Shown: positions 14,710 to 23,768 of the stretch, one piece after another | Numbering within the stretch: position 1 is the first letter of the stretch | Layout: each line of letters starts with the position of its first letter | Origin: a bacterium | GTDB lineage: Bacteria > Bacteroidota > Bacteroidia > Flavobacteriales_D > Crocinitomicaceae | DNA length: 35,780 nt | NCBI GenBank assembly: GCA_024742305.1 | Contig: JANSYQ010000033.1 | Location: 1-35,780 of the forward strand | Direction of reading: 5' to 3' | The notes under the pieces: model-generated | The model's input: only the letters and a program-made list of their open reading frames with translations | The model's database searches: none | What the model was told of the DNA's origin: nothing | Position numbers and translations under genes: made by a program

Positions 14710-17001
14710 CTACTGTCCGTTCAATTCGTCTACACGTTTTTGACGTTGCATCGGGTTTTCCATTGTTTGTTTCTGACGGAACAACTCAAAGCGCGTAGGT
14801 TGTTGCTCATGCGGCCAACTGTTGTTGTTTAAGTCCGTATCGGCAGTTTCTAAGAACGGATCCAATCGAATGTTGTCTACTTGCTTCTCAAACATGAATA
14901 CTTTCGTGACTTCGTGCTCGCTGCGGCGCCAAATCTCGGCTGGGATACGAATTACTTCATTTGTACCGTCTGTGAAGGTGAAGCGCAGAATGAGCGGCAT
15001 TGGAATTCCGCCGATATTGCTGAATTTCAATTCGTAAAACTGCATTCCTGAATTCAATAAATTCAATTCTTCTTCGGTAAGTCCTTTCTTGAATTCTTCG
15101 TAGTCCTGGCGGTGCAAAGCGTCAACCTCGTAAATGTCACGTTTCGCATAGAAATCGTCGATATCAGCATCACGCTCGTTTACCGTTTCTTCTATTAATT
15201 CGCGGTTTCTTGTGTCACCAATGAACTCATCTTTTTGTTCGTCTCGTTGTTTTTGAGCGGCCATTTCCACTTCCGGATTCATGGTATTCAATTCGTACCA
15301 GTTCACTTCGTCTAAACTGATGTCAACATGATCTGTAGTAAAGAACCATGCTCTCCAGAACCAATCCAAATCAACAGCAGAAGCATCCTCCATAGTTCGG
15401 AAGAAATCAGCTGGCGTTGGATGTTTGAATGCCCAGCGCTCACAATAAATCTTGAACGCATGATCGAACAGTTCGCGTCCCATAATAGTTTCGCGCAAGA
15501 TGTTCAAAGCTGTAGCTGGTTTACCGTAGGCGTTATTTCCAAATTGCCAAATAGATTCCGAGTTGGTCATAATAGGAGAGATGTAGTCTTTATCTCCGCG
15601 CATGTAATCGGCGATCAAATAGGCTGGACCACGACGTGACGGATAACCACGTTCCCATTCTTGCTCGGTTAGATATTGAACAAATGTGTTCAGTCCTTCA
15701 TCCATCCAAGTCCACTGACGCTCGTCAGAATTAATAATCATCGGGAAGAAGTTATGTCCAACCTCATGAATAATCACGCCCCACATTCCGTATTTAGTTC
15801 GTTCCGAATAGGTTCCATCTGCTTCTGGCCGACCGCCATTGAAACAAATCATTGGGTATTCCATTCCGATCCACTTTGAGTGAACAGAAATCGCCACTGG
15901 GTAAGGGTAGTCAACTGTATATTTTGAATACGTTTTAACTGTGTGCGCCACCAACTTCGTTGAATAGCGTTCCCATAACGGATTTCCTTCTTTCGGGTAG
16001 TAGGACATACAGAGAATGTCTTTCCCAGCAACCGGTTGATTTTGAGCGTCCCAAATAAACTTTCGAGATGTAGCAAAAGCAAAGTCACGTACATTTTCCG
16101 CTTTGAAGATCCATGTTTTCTCTCCTTCCGCTTTTTCTTTTTCGTTTTCCTCTGCTTCTTCCTGCGTAACAATCATTACTGGAGTGTCAGAACTTCGTGC
16201 TTTCTTCAATCGAGCTCTTTGTTCTGATGTCAAAACACTGCTTTCGTTCTGTAAAACTCCTGTGGAACCAACAATATGATCCGATGGAACGGTAATAGCC
16301 ACCTCGTAATCTCCAAATGCTAAAGCGAACTCTCCGCGTCCTAAGAATTGCTTGTTTTGCCACCCTTCTACATCGTTGTAAACACACATTCTTGGAAACC
16401 ATTGAGCAATGGTGTAGAGGTAGTTGTCTTCTTCCTCGAAGTACTCGTACCCAGAACGACCACCAATTTTCATACGGTCATTGATGTTGTACCACCACTT
16501 AATGCGGAAGGAAATGCTAGCGCCATCTTTTAGCGGCGTGTCCAGGTCAATACGAAGCATTGTTTTGTTAATTGCGTACTTCAAGTCCTTACCCGATGGC
16601 GTTGTTACTTCTTCAATCTTGAATCCACCGTCAAATTTGAACTGCTTTCGTGCAACATCACCGATAGATCGGAAGTCTTCCATTTTCTCCACGGTAATCA
16701 ATTTGGAATCGGAATCTTCTGCACGCATGTTCTGGTCCAGTTGAATCCACAAGTACTCCAATTGATCAGGTGAGTTGTTGGTGTAGGTAATTTCCTCCTC
16801 ACCATAAATACGCTGTTTTTCATCATCCAATCGAACTTCGATATCGTAATCGGCTTTTTGCTGGTAGTAGGCGTGTCCTGGTGCCCCAGCAGCGTTGCGA
16901 TACTCATTTGGAGTGGGTAATTCCTCTCCCAATTGTGCGAATCGGTTTTGTGCAAATGTCAATCCCGGTAGCAAAAGAGCTGCAAGTAAGATTTTCTTCA
17001 T
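14710..17001 (-). CDS. Secreted M1 family zinc metallopeptidase
   Basis: 763 residues with a signal peptide (MKKILLAALLLPGLTFAQ). The M1 catalytic signature is complete: HEVGH (His412, Glu413, His416) with the third zinc ligand Glu435 in WMDEGLNTF, 18 residues after the second His. GMEYP (379-383) takes the place of the GAMEN exopeptidase motif, as in many bacterial M1 homologues. N-terminal beta domain about 45-250. Likely a periplasmic or surface aminopeptidase; the substrate is unknown. No T9SS tag is visible at the C-terminus (LNGQ end). Its ATG overlaps the stop of the DUF6702 gene by four bases (ATGA), so the pair is co-translated. I recall this pairing from other flavobacteria. Confidence 0.92.
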   Translation of the reverse strand: MKKILLAALLLPGLTFAQNRFAQLGEELPTPNEYRNAAGAPGHAYYQQKADYDIEVRLDDEKQRIYGEEEITYTNNSPDQLEYLWIQLDQNMRAEDSDSKLITVEKMEDFRSIGDVARKQFKFDGGFKIEEVTTPSGKDLKYAINKTMLRIDLDTPLKDGASISFRIKWWYNINDRMKIGGRSGYEYFEEEDNYLYTIAQWFPRMCVYNDVEGWQNKQFLGRGEFALAFGDYEVAITVPSDHIVGSTGVLQNESSVLTSEQRARLKKARSSDTPVMIVTQEEAEENEKEKAEGEKTWIFKAENVRDFAFATSRKFIWDAQNQPVAGKDILCMSYYPKEGNPLWERYSTKLVAHTVKTYSKYTVDYPYPVAISVHSKWIGMEYPMICFNGGRPEADGTYSERTKYGMWGVIIHEVGHNFFPMIINSDERQWTWMDEGLNTFVQYLTEQEWERGYPSRRGPAYLIADYMRGDKDYISPIMTNSESIWQFGNNAYGKPATALNILRETIMGRELFDHAFKIYCERWAFKHPTPADFFRTMEDASAVDLDWFWRAWFFTTDHVDISLDEVNWYELNTMNPEVEMAAQKQRDEQKDEFIGDTRNRELIEETVNERDADIDDFYAKRDIYEVDALHRQDYEEFKKGLTEEELNLLNSGMQFYELKFSNIGGIPMPLILRFTFTDGTNEVIRIPAEIWRRSEHEVTKVFMFEKQVDNIRLDPFLETADTDLNNNSWPHEQQPTRFELFRQKQTMENPMQRQKRVDELNGQ

Positions 17002-17504
17002 TGTTCCTTGTTTTCGATGTATATCTGTTTGGTTTTATCAATAGGAGTGAAGGTGGCTGTAAAGGTTTCTCCCTTATGATACAGTGTCACCTTGTTCTGT
17101 TGCTCAGGAAATACGTCCATAAGCAAATCGTATCGGATCGTTATTTCGTCTTGAAAATCAATTGGTTCCGATTCAAAGTACCAGTTGGATGTTCCACTCA
17201 ATGAAACCTCGTTTCCGATGAATTTTAGCCTGCTTTTTTCCTCCCCGCTGGTCACATAAAAGTGTGAGTTCACGTATTTTTCGATGCGTGCAATTTCTTC
17301 GTCACCAAGGCTGGCTATATTATCAATAGCGTTGCCTTTTTCCTCCAAGGCTCTTTCAAAATCGTGCGTAGTTAGCGTGAGCGTCATTTCAATGCGCTGC
17401 GAAATCGCATTGTACTCCATTTCCACAAAGCTGAAATAATAGTCATGCGCCTTAGAAACCAAGGGCATGGTCAACAGTGTTGCTATGACGAGGAGAGTTT
17501 TCAT
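16998..17504 (-). CDS. DUF6702 family exported protein
   Basis: 168 residues from ATG 17504; a GTG at 17513 would add only MPK. Signal peptide MKTLLVIATLLTMPLVSKA, then HDYYFSFVEMEYNAISQRIEMTLTLTTHDFERAL, the typical DUF6702 opening in which a His after cleavage is followed by repeated Y-x-S-x-x-x-I/M-E-Y motifs. Later NWYFESEPIDFQDEITIRYDLLMDVFPEQQNKVT. Role unknown. It is coupled to the M1 peptidase by a four-base overlap, so a joint role in the envelope is likely. Confidence 0.8.
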   Translation of the reverse strand: MKTLLVIATLLTMPLVSKAHDYYFSFVEMEYNAISQRIEMTLTLTTHDFERALEEKGNAIDNIASLGDEEIARIEKYVNSHFYVTSGEEKSRLKFIGNEVSLSGTSNWYFESEPIDFQDEITIRYDLLMDVFPEQQNKVTLYHKGETFTATFTPIDKTKQIYIENKEQ

Positions 17505-17566
17505 TTTCGGCACATAAAATTACGAATTTCTTCATCTATCGCTGCTACCGCTTGTACTTTATAGTG

Positions 17567-17574
17567 TAATTTTG
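17567..17574 (+). promoter_or_regulatory. -7 box (TAATTTTG) of proC
   Basis: Exact TAnnTTTG match, 28 bases before the proC ATG, predicting a leader of about 20 bases. No TTG lies at the ideal spacing. Confidence 0.55.
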
Positions 17575-17602
17575 GCGCTTTCAACAAGAAAGTAGAAAGA
17601 CA

Positions 17603-18388
17603 ATGAAAATTGGAATTATTGGTTGTGGGAATTTAGGTGTATCATTACTTGAAGGTGTGCTATCTGAAATGCCTGATATTGAAGTTTATGCATCAAAAAG
17701 AGATGTGAGCTCTATTGCGCATTATGCTTCAAAAAAAGTGACGGTAACAGACGATAATCAGGTGGTAATTGCGCACTGCGATGTCCTTATTTTTGCATTG
17801 AAACCATATACCGTTTTACCATTCATCCATGAGCATCGCGAGTTTCTCGACCCGAAGCGTCATACCTTGGTGTCTGTAGCGACAGGAATTACCATGAGTC
17901 AAATTTTGGAGGCTAGCGGTAATAATTATGGTGTGTACCGAGCGATGCCCAACACTGCGGCAGCAGTAAATGAGTCCATGACGGCTTTGTCTTCTAATGA
18001 GGATCCTTTGAATCGAGCGGCGTTTGTTCAAGAAATCTTCAATGGACTTGGGACAACTGTACACATCGACGAATCTTTGATGAATGCAGCTACCATTCTC
18101 GGTGCATGCGGCGTAGCTTACGTTTTACGCTTTATGAGAGCGATGATTCAAGGCGGCATTGAAGTTGGATTTGATGCCAAAACGGCAACGCAAATCGTTA
18201 GTCAAACGATGAAAGGTGCCTCCGAACTTATTCTTCAAAACGGATCGCACCCGGAACAGGAGATTGATAAAGTAACCACTCCGAAAGGTTGTACCATTGT
18301 CGGTTTGAATGAAATGGAGCACTCAGGATTTAGTAGTTCGTTAATTAAAGGTATAACGGCGAGTTATGAAAAAATTAATAAAGAATAA
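17603..18388 (+). CDS. proC: Pyrroline-5-carboxylate reductase ProC
   Basis: Last step of proline synthesis: NAD(P)H-dependent reduction of pyrroline-5-carboxylate. 261 residues, normal length. N-terminal Rossmann motif GIIGCGNLG (4-12), central YRAMPNTAAAVNESMTAL (substrate and cofactor region), and the C-terminal family signature MKGASELILQNGSHPEQEIDKVTTPKGCTIVGLNEME. Forms dimers or decamers in other species. It has its own promoter and is convergent with the transaldolase gene; an inverted GAAT-type repeat lies between them. Confidence 0.96.
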   Translation: MKIGIIGCGNLGVSLLEGVLSEMPDIEVYASKRDVSSIAHYASKKVTVTDDNQVVIAHCDVLIFALKPYTVLPFIHEHREFLDPKRHTLVSVATGITMSQILEASGNNYGVYRAMPNTAAAVNESMTALSSNEDPLNRAAFVQEIFNGLGTTVHIDESLMNAATILGACGVAYVLRFMRAMIQGGIEVGFDAKTATQIVSQTMKGASELILQNGSHPEQEIDKVTTPKGCTIVGLNEMEHSGFSSSLIKGITASYEKINKE

Positions 18389-18470
18389 GAACTATTGAAT
18401 CATGAATAAGATATAATGAATTCCACCTCTGAAGCATATTCATTATTCTTTATTTCAAGTATTCCTTATT
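18389..18470. repeat. GAAT-rich inverted intergenic repeat
   Basis: Units like GAATAAGATATAATGAAT on the left are mirrored by ATTCATTATTCTTTATTT on the right. It belongs to the family also seen at 22980-23056, 23766-23815, 28662-28760 and 30407-30450. It may act as a loose terminator for both convergent genes, but there is no GC-rich stem. Confidence 0.55.
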
Positions 18471-19127
18471 CTAACCGTTTCCTTTCGCGTAGTCTGCCAA
18501 GAATTTTTCCAATCCGGAGTCGGTGAGTGGGTGGTTCAATAGTGCCATAATGGCTTTCAAAGGAACGGTTGCAACGTCAGCTCCTAGCTCAGCACATTGA
18601 ATAATATGCATTGGGTGTCGTACCGAAGCCGCAAGGATTTGTGTATCGAACGTATAATTGTGGTAAATCGCACCAATCTGTGCGATTAGATCCATTCCGT
18701 TAGAGGAGATGTCATCCAATCTACCTAGGAAAGGTGAAATGTATGTAGCTCCCGCCTTGGCAGCCAAAAGCGCCTGACCTGCTGAAAAAATAAGCGTGCA
18801 ATTCGTTTTGATTCCTTTCGAAGAGAAGTACTTGATTGCTTTGATACCATCCTTGATCATGGGAACCTTCACAACAATGTTAGGATGAAGAGAGGCCAAG
18901 TGTTCTCCTTCTTTAATGATACCGTCGTAATCGGTGGAAATTACTTCGGCGCTAATGGGACCGTCAACAATGTTGCAAATATCGATGTAGTGCTGGATAA
19001 TGTTCGCTTCACCAGTAATTCCTTCTTTCGCCATAAGTGAAGGGTTGGTGGTTACACCGTCCAAAATGCCCAAATCATTGGCTTCTTTGATTTCATCTAG
19101 GTTGGCTGTATCGATAAAGAACTTCAT
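18471..19127 (-). CDS. tal: Transaldolase, short TalC/FSA-like type
   Basis: 218-residue TIM-barrel aldolase of the pentose phosphate pathway. [11 protein letters not shown] and [13 protein letters not shown] form the N-terminal signature. The Schiff-base lysine is Lys87 in [32 protein letters not shown] carries Phe133 where fructose-6-phosphate aldolases have Tyr. In characterised enzymes Phe at this site goes with transaldolase activity, so transaldolase is favoured over FSA (known from the family, inferred here). TACCTTTG (19150-19157) is its likely -7 box, 22 bases before the ATG. Confidence 0.93.
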   Translation of the reverse strand: MKFFIDTANLDEIKEANDLGILDGVTTNPSLMAKEGITGEANIIQHYIDICNIVDGPISAEVISTDYDGIIKEGEHLASLHPNIVVKVPMIKDGIKAIKYFSSKGIKTNCTLIFSAGQALLAAKAGATYISPFLGRLDDISSNGMDLIAQIGAIYHNYTFDTQILAASVRHPMHIIQCAELGADVATVPLKAIMALLNHPLTDSGLEKFLADYAKGNG

Positions 19128-19149
19128 AGTTGCGGATTTTTGTTTGCTC

Positions 19150-19157
19150 CAAAGGTA
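19150..19157 (-). promoter_or_regulatory. -7 box (TACCTTTG) of the transaldolase gene
   Basis: Perfect TAnnTTTG on the minus strand, 22 bases before the ATG. No TTG at ideal spacing. Confidence 0.5.
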
Positions 19158-19352
19158 GTGAGAGAAGTGTGTTTACCGAGTTATAGTAGAAGATACTTAT
19201 TCACGTTTTTTTAACAGTCGAATGAGATCGGTTTCGTGAAGTTTCTCGGTGTGCAAATGAACTTTCATTGAGATAATGTCCTCCTATCTCATTCCAATCG
19301 CGTTCTTACTTGAACAGGGATAAGTTCACTGAGTTGTTCTTCCAGTCCATTA

Positions 19353-19898
19353 TCAAATCGAAGATACTTCCACGTTTTTGTTTTTTTCATCGGCTATGGC
19401 ATACATGTATTCATCAGATGCGTACGACAATTCACCTGTTTCATTTTCTTTGACCTCAATCGCTTCATCGGCGAAACTTTCAAGTAACACGTCTTTTTGA
19501 ATTTCCATCATTCCTGACAAGGTGAAAGTAGTATTGGTAGAAAATTTAATTCTACAGAAATAATGGTCCTCATGTTTTACTACTTCAGACATTTCACTGA
19601 TCTTGAAGTTATCGAATTGCATTTGCATTCCCATTCGATTCAGACCTTCCATCTCGTTGATCATTTGTTCTTTTGAGGCCATGCGAAAAACACGTTCCGG
19701 CATGTAGTCTACTACACAAGCGTAATCTTGATTGTTTAAGCAGTTTACAAAATCACTAAGATCATTCTCAAAGTTTTCTTTTAGCTCGTTTTTATCCCAC
19801 GTATCTTGATCAGAATTTTCTTCATTGCTGAGACCGTTTTTATCGCTGTTACAGGCGAGCAGAAGAAATAAAGGGAGATATAGGAGTTTGAACCTCAT
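19353..19898 (-). CDS. Lipoprotein with a probable 3' frameshift
   Basis: 181 residues as read. Signal and lipobox LLLAC (Cys16), acidic linker, then a small domain (VNCLNNQDYACVVDYMPERVF..., VVKHEDHYFCRIKFSTNTTFTL) that looks like a cystatin/NTF2-like fold. The reading ends ADEKNKNVEVSSI, an unlikely tail. Shifting one base in the A7-C-A5 tract (19375-19387) restores KTWKYLRFD..., which continues for 27 codons to a stop at 19289 and looks far more natural (a W-K-Y-L strand, then an amphipathic helix and IP). So either the gene carries an indel or the sequence has a homopolymer error. Function unknown. Confidence 0.7.
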   Translation of the reverse strand: MRFKLLYLPLFLLLACNSDKNGLSNEENSDQDTWDKNELKENFENDLSDFVNCLNNQDYACVVDYMPERVFRMASKEQMINEMEGLNRMGMQMQFDNFKISEMSEVVKHEDHYFCRIKFSTNTTFTLSGMMEIQKDVLLESFADEAIEVKENETGELSYASDEYMYAIADEKNKNVEVSSI

Positions 19899-19959
19899 GT
19901 AAGATGTTTTCGGTAAAAATAAGTATTTGGGAATATTTGATTGTTGATGGGAAGGACGG

Positions 19960-20437
19960 AACGGTAGGGAGAAAGGGGATCAAATAGTAGGAGAGTGTGA
20001 GTGTGAGCGTGAGTTTGAGTGAGAGTTTGAGGTTGAGTGTTGAGTTAAAAGGTGAGAGAAAAAAAAGAGGGAAGAGAAAGCGTAGCTTTCGAAGACGGAT
20101 TGACTTCTGCGTTAGCAGAACAAAATGGAGGTAGGTACTCGTATCGCTGGGATATAGTGTGAGTGTGAGTTTGAGAGTGAGGTTTAGTGTTGAGTTGGGA
20201 CGTAGCGGATTAAATTACGGAATGCAGTGAGAGTGAGAGTTTGAGAGTGGGGTTGAGTGGAGAGTTGAAAGGTGAGAGAAAAAAAAGAGGGAAGAGAAAG
20301 CGTAGCTTTTGAAGACGGAATGACTTCTGCGTTAGCAGAACAAAATGGAGGTAGGTACTCGTATCGCTGGGGTACAGTGTGAGTGAGAATTTGAGAGTGA
20401 GGTTTAGTGGTGAGTTGAAAGGTGAGAGAAAAAAAGA
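19960..20437. repeat. Tandem repeat block downstream of the SRP RNA gene
   Basis: No credible gene. Two nearly identical cores of about 110 bases (20051-20160 and 20271-20380) are spaced 220 bases apart. A shortened third copy (from about 20421) runs straight into the SRP RNA 3' end. Each full core, read on the minus strand, holds GCGATACGAGTACCT (13 of 15 matches to the SRP tail GCGATATGAGTAGCT), a TTCTGC-TAAC-GCAGAA hairpin, a second small hairpin (GAAAGC-TAC-GCTTTC in the first copy) and a T-run. GAGTGTGAGTTTGAG microsatellite separates the cores. It looks like repeated duplication of the SRP gene's tail and terminator. Confidence 0.75.
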
Positions 20438-20535
20438 GGGGCAAGCTACTCATATCGCACCGCTACAACCTCTTACCCTTGCTACGTTCCCGTCCTGGGG
20501 GATTCAGAGGGAGCTGGTCGTACAAGACTTACCCC
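20438..20535 (-). ncRNA. ffs: Signal recognition particle RNA (small bacterial type)
   Basis: The minus strand carries the SRP apical core CCAGG-ACG-GGAA-CGT-AGCAAGG: a GGAA tetraloop closed by ACG/CGT with the conserved CAGG and AGCA of the Ffh-binding symmetric and asymmetric loops. Ends pair as GGGGTAAG with CTTGCCCC (one G-U), giving a 98-base RNA, normal for the small 4.5S-like type. TCTTTTTTTC follows the closing stem as terminator. The RNA binds Ffh and targets membrane proteins to the Sec machinery. The start is supported by a near-perfect promoter whose predicted start site falls at the first G of the stem. Confidence 0.92.
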
Positions 20536-20540
20536 AGCCG

Positions 20541-20570
20541 CAAAAATAGTAGCTTTCTTTGACTTGACAA
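20541..20570 (-). promoter_or_regulatory. Promoter of the SRP RNA gene
   Basis: On the minus strand TTG (20570-20568), exactly 19 bases, then TATTTTTG (20548-20541). This is a textbook Bacteroidota promoter; the predicted start is at about 20535, the SRP 5' end. Confidence 0.85.
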
Positions 20571-20616
20571 GTCGCTTCGAGTCATTTTTTTCATCTTTTC
20601 TTCATAATGGCGTAAT

Positions 20617-20640
20617 AAAAAAAAGGAGACCCAACTCCTT
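20617..20640 (-). terminator. Terminator of the fasciclin gene
   Basis: Minus strand AAGGAG-TTGGGT-CTCCTT followed by a T-run. A second inverted repeat (GATCGT/ACGATC, about 20684-20710) lies between it and the stop codon. Confidence 0.75.
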
Positions 20641-20720
20641 CACCGTACATACAGCGATTGAGCGAGCCTCCCTGTTCAAAATGATCGTAAAGAAGAATTA
20701 AAAACGATCCTTTCGACCTC

Positions 20721-21272
20721 TTACATTTTCGGTAGAAGTACTGAGTCTACTACGTGAATAACGCCATTCGACTGGTATACATCGTACACAGAAATGTTCG
20801 CTGCGCCTCCGTTTTCATCTTCAACCATGATGTTGTGCTTCCCGTTCATAGTCGCTTTGAGAATACCACCACTCAAAGTTTTCAGTTCGGCAGTTCCACC
20901 ATTTTTTTTGATCATTTTCTCTATTGCCTCAAAATCGTACTTTCCAGCAACTACGTGGTAGGTCAATACACCTTGTAATGCTTCTTTGTTTTCCTCTTTC
21001 AACAAGGTTTCTACGGTTCCTTCCGGTAGGTTTTCAAATGCATCGTTAACTGGAGCGAATACAGTCAATGGACCTTCTCCTTGTAATGCTTCAACCAAAT
21101 CGCCTGCTTTTACTGCTGCCACCAAAGTTGTATGATCCTCTGAGTTTACCGCGTTTTCTAAAATATTCATTGCCGGCATCATGTCCTCACCACCTACAAC
21201 GGTGTTTTGAGCGTTCGCACTTCCGATTACTGCTAAAGAAAATAGAGCTGCTGTTACAAATGTTCTTTTCAT
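20721..21272 (-). CDS. Secreted fasciclin-domain protein
   Basis: 183 residues from the ATG at 21272: signal peptide MKRTFVTAALFSLAVIGSANAQ, then one FAS1 domain with the H1 box TVFAPVNDAFENLP, the central YHVVAGKYD and the H2-like ISVYDVYQSNGVIHVVDSVLLP. FAS1 domains mediate adhesion or bind small ligands. The frame is open upstream to 21386, but those 38 residues are low-complexity and precede the signal peptide, so the later start is chosen. Terminators on both sides make it a single-gene unit. Confidence 0.9.
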   Translation of the reverse strand: MKRTFVTAALFSLAVIGSANAQNTVVGGEDMMPAMNILENAVNSEDHTTLVAAVKAGDLVEALQGEGPLTVFAPVNDAFENLPEGTVETLLKEENKEALQGVLTYHVVAGKYDFEAIEKMIKKNGGTAELKTLSGGILKATMNGKHNIMVEDENGGAANISVYDVYQSNGVIHVVDSVLLPKM

Positions 21273-21400
21273 GTCTGTTTGTTTTGAATTTGATAGACAT
21301 ACGCCACAGCTTTCTTTTTGGATTTTTGAAAAGACAAAAAAAATGGATATTTTGTTCGTTTTGTCCCTGAATACCTTCACAGTCAATGAATTATAAAATC

Positions 21401-21434
21401 AAAAAAAAGTCCGATTCTTACGAAACGGACTTTT
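21401..21434 (-). terminator. Terminator of the ferredoxin gene
   Basis: AAAAGTCCG and CGGACTTTT (nine pairs) enclose 12 bases, followed on the minus strand by a run of T. Confidence 0.85.
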
Positions 21435-21453
21435 AAAAATGGGTTGTAGATGA

Positions 21454-21927
<474 letters not shown>

Positions 21928-21931
21928 CATC

Positions 21932-22975
21932 GTGAAACAAGAAGCAATTATCAAAGGATTCGCACAATTGGGGAAACTCATGCGTGCTTTGGGTAGCGAT
22001 GAACAATGGTCCGATTTTTCTGTTGGTGTAACGGAAGCAGAGTATCATGCGTTGCAAGTGACGATCAATAAACAATTCTCATTGAATGGATGGTTTGTCA
22101 AAGAAAATGTACGTAAAAGCCTGTTGGCACTAGGAAATGAACTTACTGAAGAGAATCTAACTCAGTGGGCGAAAAACTATTCATTTCATGAAAATCCCAA
22201 GAAAGTCGCCGTAATCATGGCGGGAAATATTCCTTTGGTTGGCTTTCACGATTTCCTTTCCGTATTGATTTCGGGCCACCATGTAGTTGCGAAATTGAGT
22301 AGCGATGATGCCACCTTACTGCCCAAACTTGCAGAGCACCTCGTCGAGTTTACTCCGGAACTACAACCGAGAATCCGCTTTTCACAAGGCCGAATAGGCG
22401 AGGTAGAGGCAGTAATAGCCACTGGAAGTAACAATTCTCTAAAGTATTTCGAGCAGTACTTCGGTAAGTACCCGCATATTTTCCGGAAGAATCGAACTTC
22501 AATGGCCGTGCTAGACGGAAATGAAACCAAGGAACAATTATCCGCCTTGGGAGACGATATTTTTCAGTATTTCGGCTTGGGATGCAGAAATGTTTCGCAC
22601 TTGATGATTCCAAAGGACTTCGAATTAAACCGCTTCTTTGAGGCGATTGTCCATCACGGCGAAGTCATCAATAACAACAAATACGGTAATAATTACGATT
22701 ACAACAAAGCGGTCTACTTAATGAACAAGGCGCAATTGTTGGATAACAACTTCCTATTGCTTCGTGAGTCGAAGGACCTTTTCTCGCCGCTTTCTATGAT
22801 ACATTATCAGCGCTATTCAGATCAAGAAGAAGTGGACGTTTATCTGGCACAGCACCAAGAAGATCTACAAGTGATTGTTGGAAATAAGTACACACCTTTT
22901 GGAAAAGCACAAGCTCCGGCTTTGGATGATTACGCAGACGGGGTAGACACGATGCAGTGGCTTTCTGAATTATGA
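21932..22975 (+). CDS. Acyl-CoA reductase (short LuxC-like)
   Basis: 347 residues from a GTG start. Aldehyde-dehydrogenase-like fold: AGNIPLVGFHDFLSVLISGHHVVAKLSS (98-124), IATGSNNSLKYFEQYFGKYPHIFRKNRTSMAVL (162-194) and the active-site block FGLGCRNVSHLMIP with Cys218, matching the LuxC pattern. LuxC reduces fatty acyl groups to aldehyde with NADPH; this shorter version is common in non-luminous Bacteroidota and its substrate is unknown. No luxAB genes are present, so luminescence is not implied. The start is consistent with family N-termini and with a promoter that leaves no leader. Confidence 0.87.
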   Translation: MKQEAIIKGFAQLGKLMRALGSDEQWSDFSVGVTEAEYHALQVTINKQFSLNGWFVKENVRKSLLALGNELTEENLTQWAKNYSFHENPKKVAVIMAGNIPLVGFHDFLSVLISGHHVVAKLSSDDATLLPKLAEHLVEFTPELQPRIRFSQGRIGEVEAVIATGSNNSLKYFEQYFGKYPHIFRKNRTSMAVLDGNETKEQLSALGDDIFQYFGLGCRNVSHLMIPKDFELNRFFEAIVHHGEVINNNKYGNNYDYNKAVYLMNKAQLLDNNFLLLRESKDLFSPLSMIHYQRYSDQEEVDVYLAQHQEDLQVIVGNKYTPFGKAQAPALDDYADGVDTMQWLSEL

Positions 22976-23056
22976 GAGAGAATCATGAATAAGAAATATT
23001 GAATATTGAATCGAAGTCCCATTCATTATTAATGATTCATTATTCCTTATTTTCCA
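22976..23056. repeat. GAAT-rich inverted intergenic repeat
   Basis: GAATAAGAAATATTGAAT units on the left and ATTCATTATTAATGATTCATTATTCC on the right, mirrored about 23018. Same family as at 18389. Confidence 0.55.
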
Positions 23057-23108
23057 CTATTTGGTATCTTATTTGTATTTGTCATGGAAACGTGTTAATT
23101 TATATCTC

Positions 23109-23768
23109 ATGAACCGATTCGGATTTTTGTTATTTGCCTTCATGCTCTGCTTCTCCATGTTTGCACAGGAGGACACTACCGCCATGCGAACACAAGAATT
23201 GCAAGCGGTTCGTTATGACAAGAACTTCGATTTACATTATCTACAACAGTTTAATTTGATTCGCAGAACGTATCCATTGGCCGTAAAAGCGAAGGAAATT
23301 ATTGATTCTTTGGATCGTGAATTAGCAGCTGAAACGAAAAATCGCAAGAAGAAAAAAATTGCGAAAGAGCGAAAAAAAGAACTGGAAGAAGAATTGGAAT
23401 ACTTGATCAAAGATCTTTATGTTGGAGAAGGTAAGATGCTTTTCAAGTTGATTCATCGGGAAACAGGGATGACCGTAACGGAAATCCTCGCGAAATACCG
23501 TGGAAACCTGTACGCAAAAACCGTGGAAGCCACCTTCTCGCTGTACGGACACGAAACCAATAGCAAGTTTGATGCAGAGGGTGATGATTGGATCGCTGAA
23601 TTGGTGCTGCAAGATATAGAGTCCGGTCGCCGTGTGATCGACATGAATATCAATGGTATGACCAAGAGCGAGTACAAGCAAAACTTAAAGGAATACCGTG
23701 AGTACCGACGAAGCGTGCGAAAGAAAGAACGCGAATATAAGCGGAATAAGCGGAAGGGAAAAAGGTAA
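23109..23768 (+). CDS. DUF4294 family exported protein
   Basis: 219 residues from ATG 23109, which directly precedes the signal peptide MNRFGFLLFAFMLCFSMFAQ; the open frame reaches back to 23061 but adds only non-signal sequence. NLIRRTYPLAVKAKEIIDSLDRELA, a Lys-rich helix, then LEEELEYLIKDLYVGEGKMLFKLIHRETGMTVTEILAKYRGNLYAKTVEATFSLYG is the DUF4294 core. The C-terminal 40 residues are very basic. Helical periplasmic protein of unknown role. Confidence 0.87.
   Translation: MNRFGFLLFAFMLCFSMFAQEDTTAMRTQELQAVRYDKNFDLHYLQQFNLIRRTYPLAVKAKEIIDSLDRELAAETKNRKKKKIAKERKKELEEELEYLIKDLYVGEGKMLFKLIHRETGMTVTEILAKYRGNLYAKTVEATFSLYGHETNSKFDAEGDDWIAELVLQDIESGRRVIDMNINGMTKSEYKQNLKEYREYRRSVRKKEREYKRNKRKGKR

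Noticed and set aside
15849-16744. Several 60-107 codon frames antisense or out of frame within the M1 peptidase gene
   Set aside because: They lie inside a well-supported gene with a full catalytic motif and show no independent features.
19375-19400. Programmed -1 frameshifting at A-AAA-AAC
   Set aside because: The heptamer is in phase, but the -1 frame gives an unnatural tail; the natural continuation is in the +1 frame, so an indel is the simpler explanation.
20184-20453. 89-codon open frame on the minus strand
   Set aside because: It is read from the tandem repeat block and runs into the SRP RNA; the product is repetitive (FFSLTFQL, PHSQTLTLT) with no family.
21932-22975. Bioluminescence locus
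   Set aside because: Only a short LuxC-like reductase is present; there are no luxA, luxB, luxD or luxE genes.
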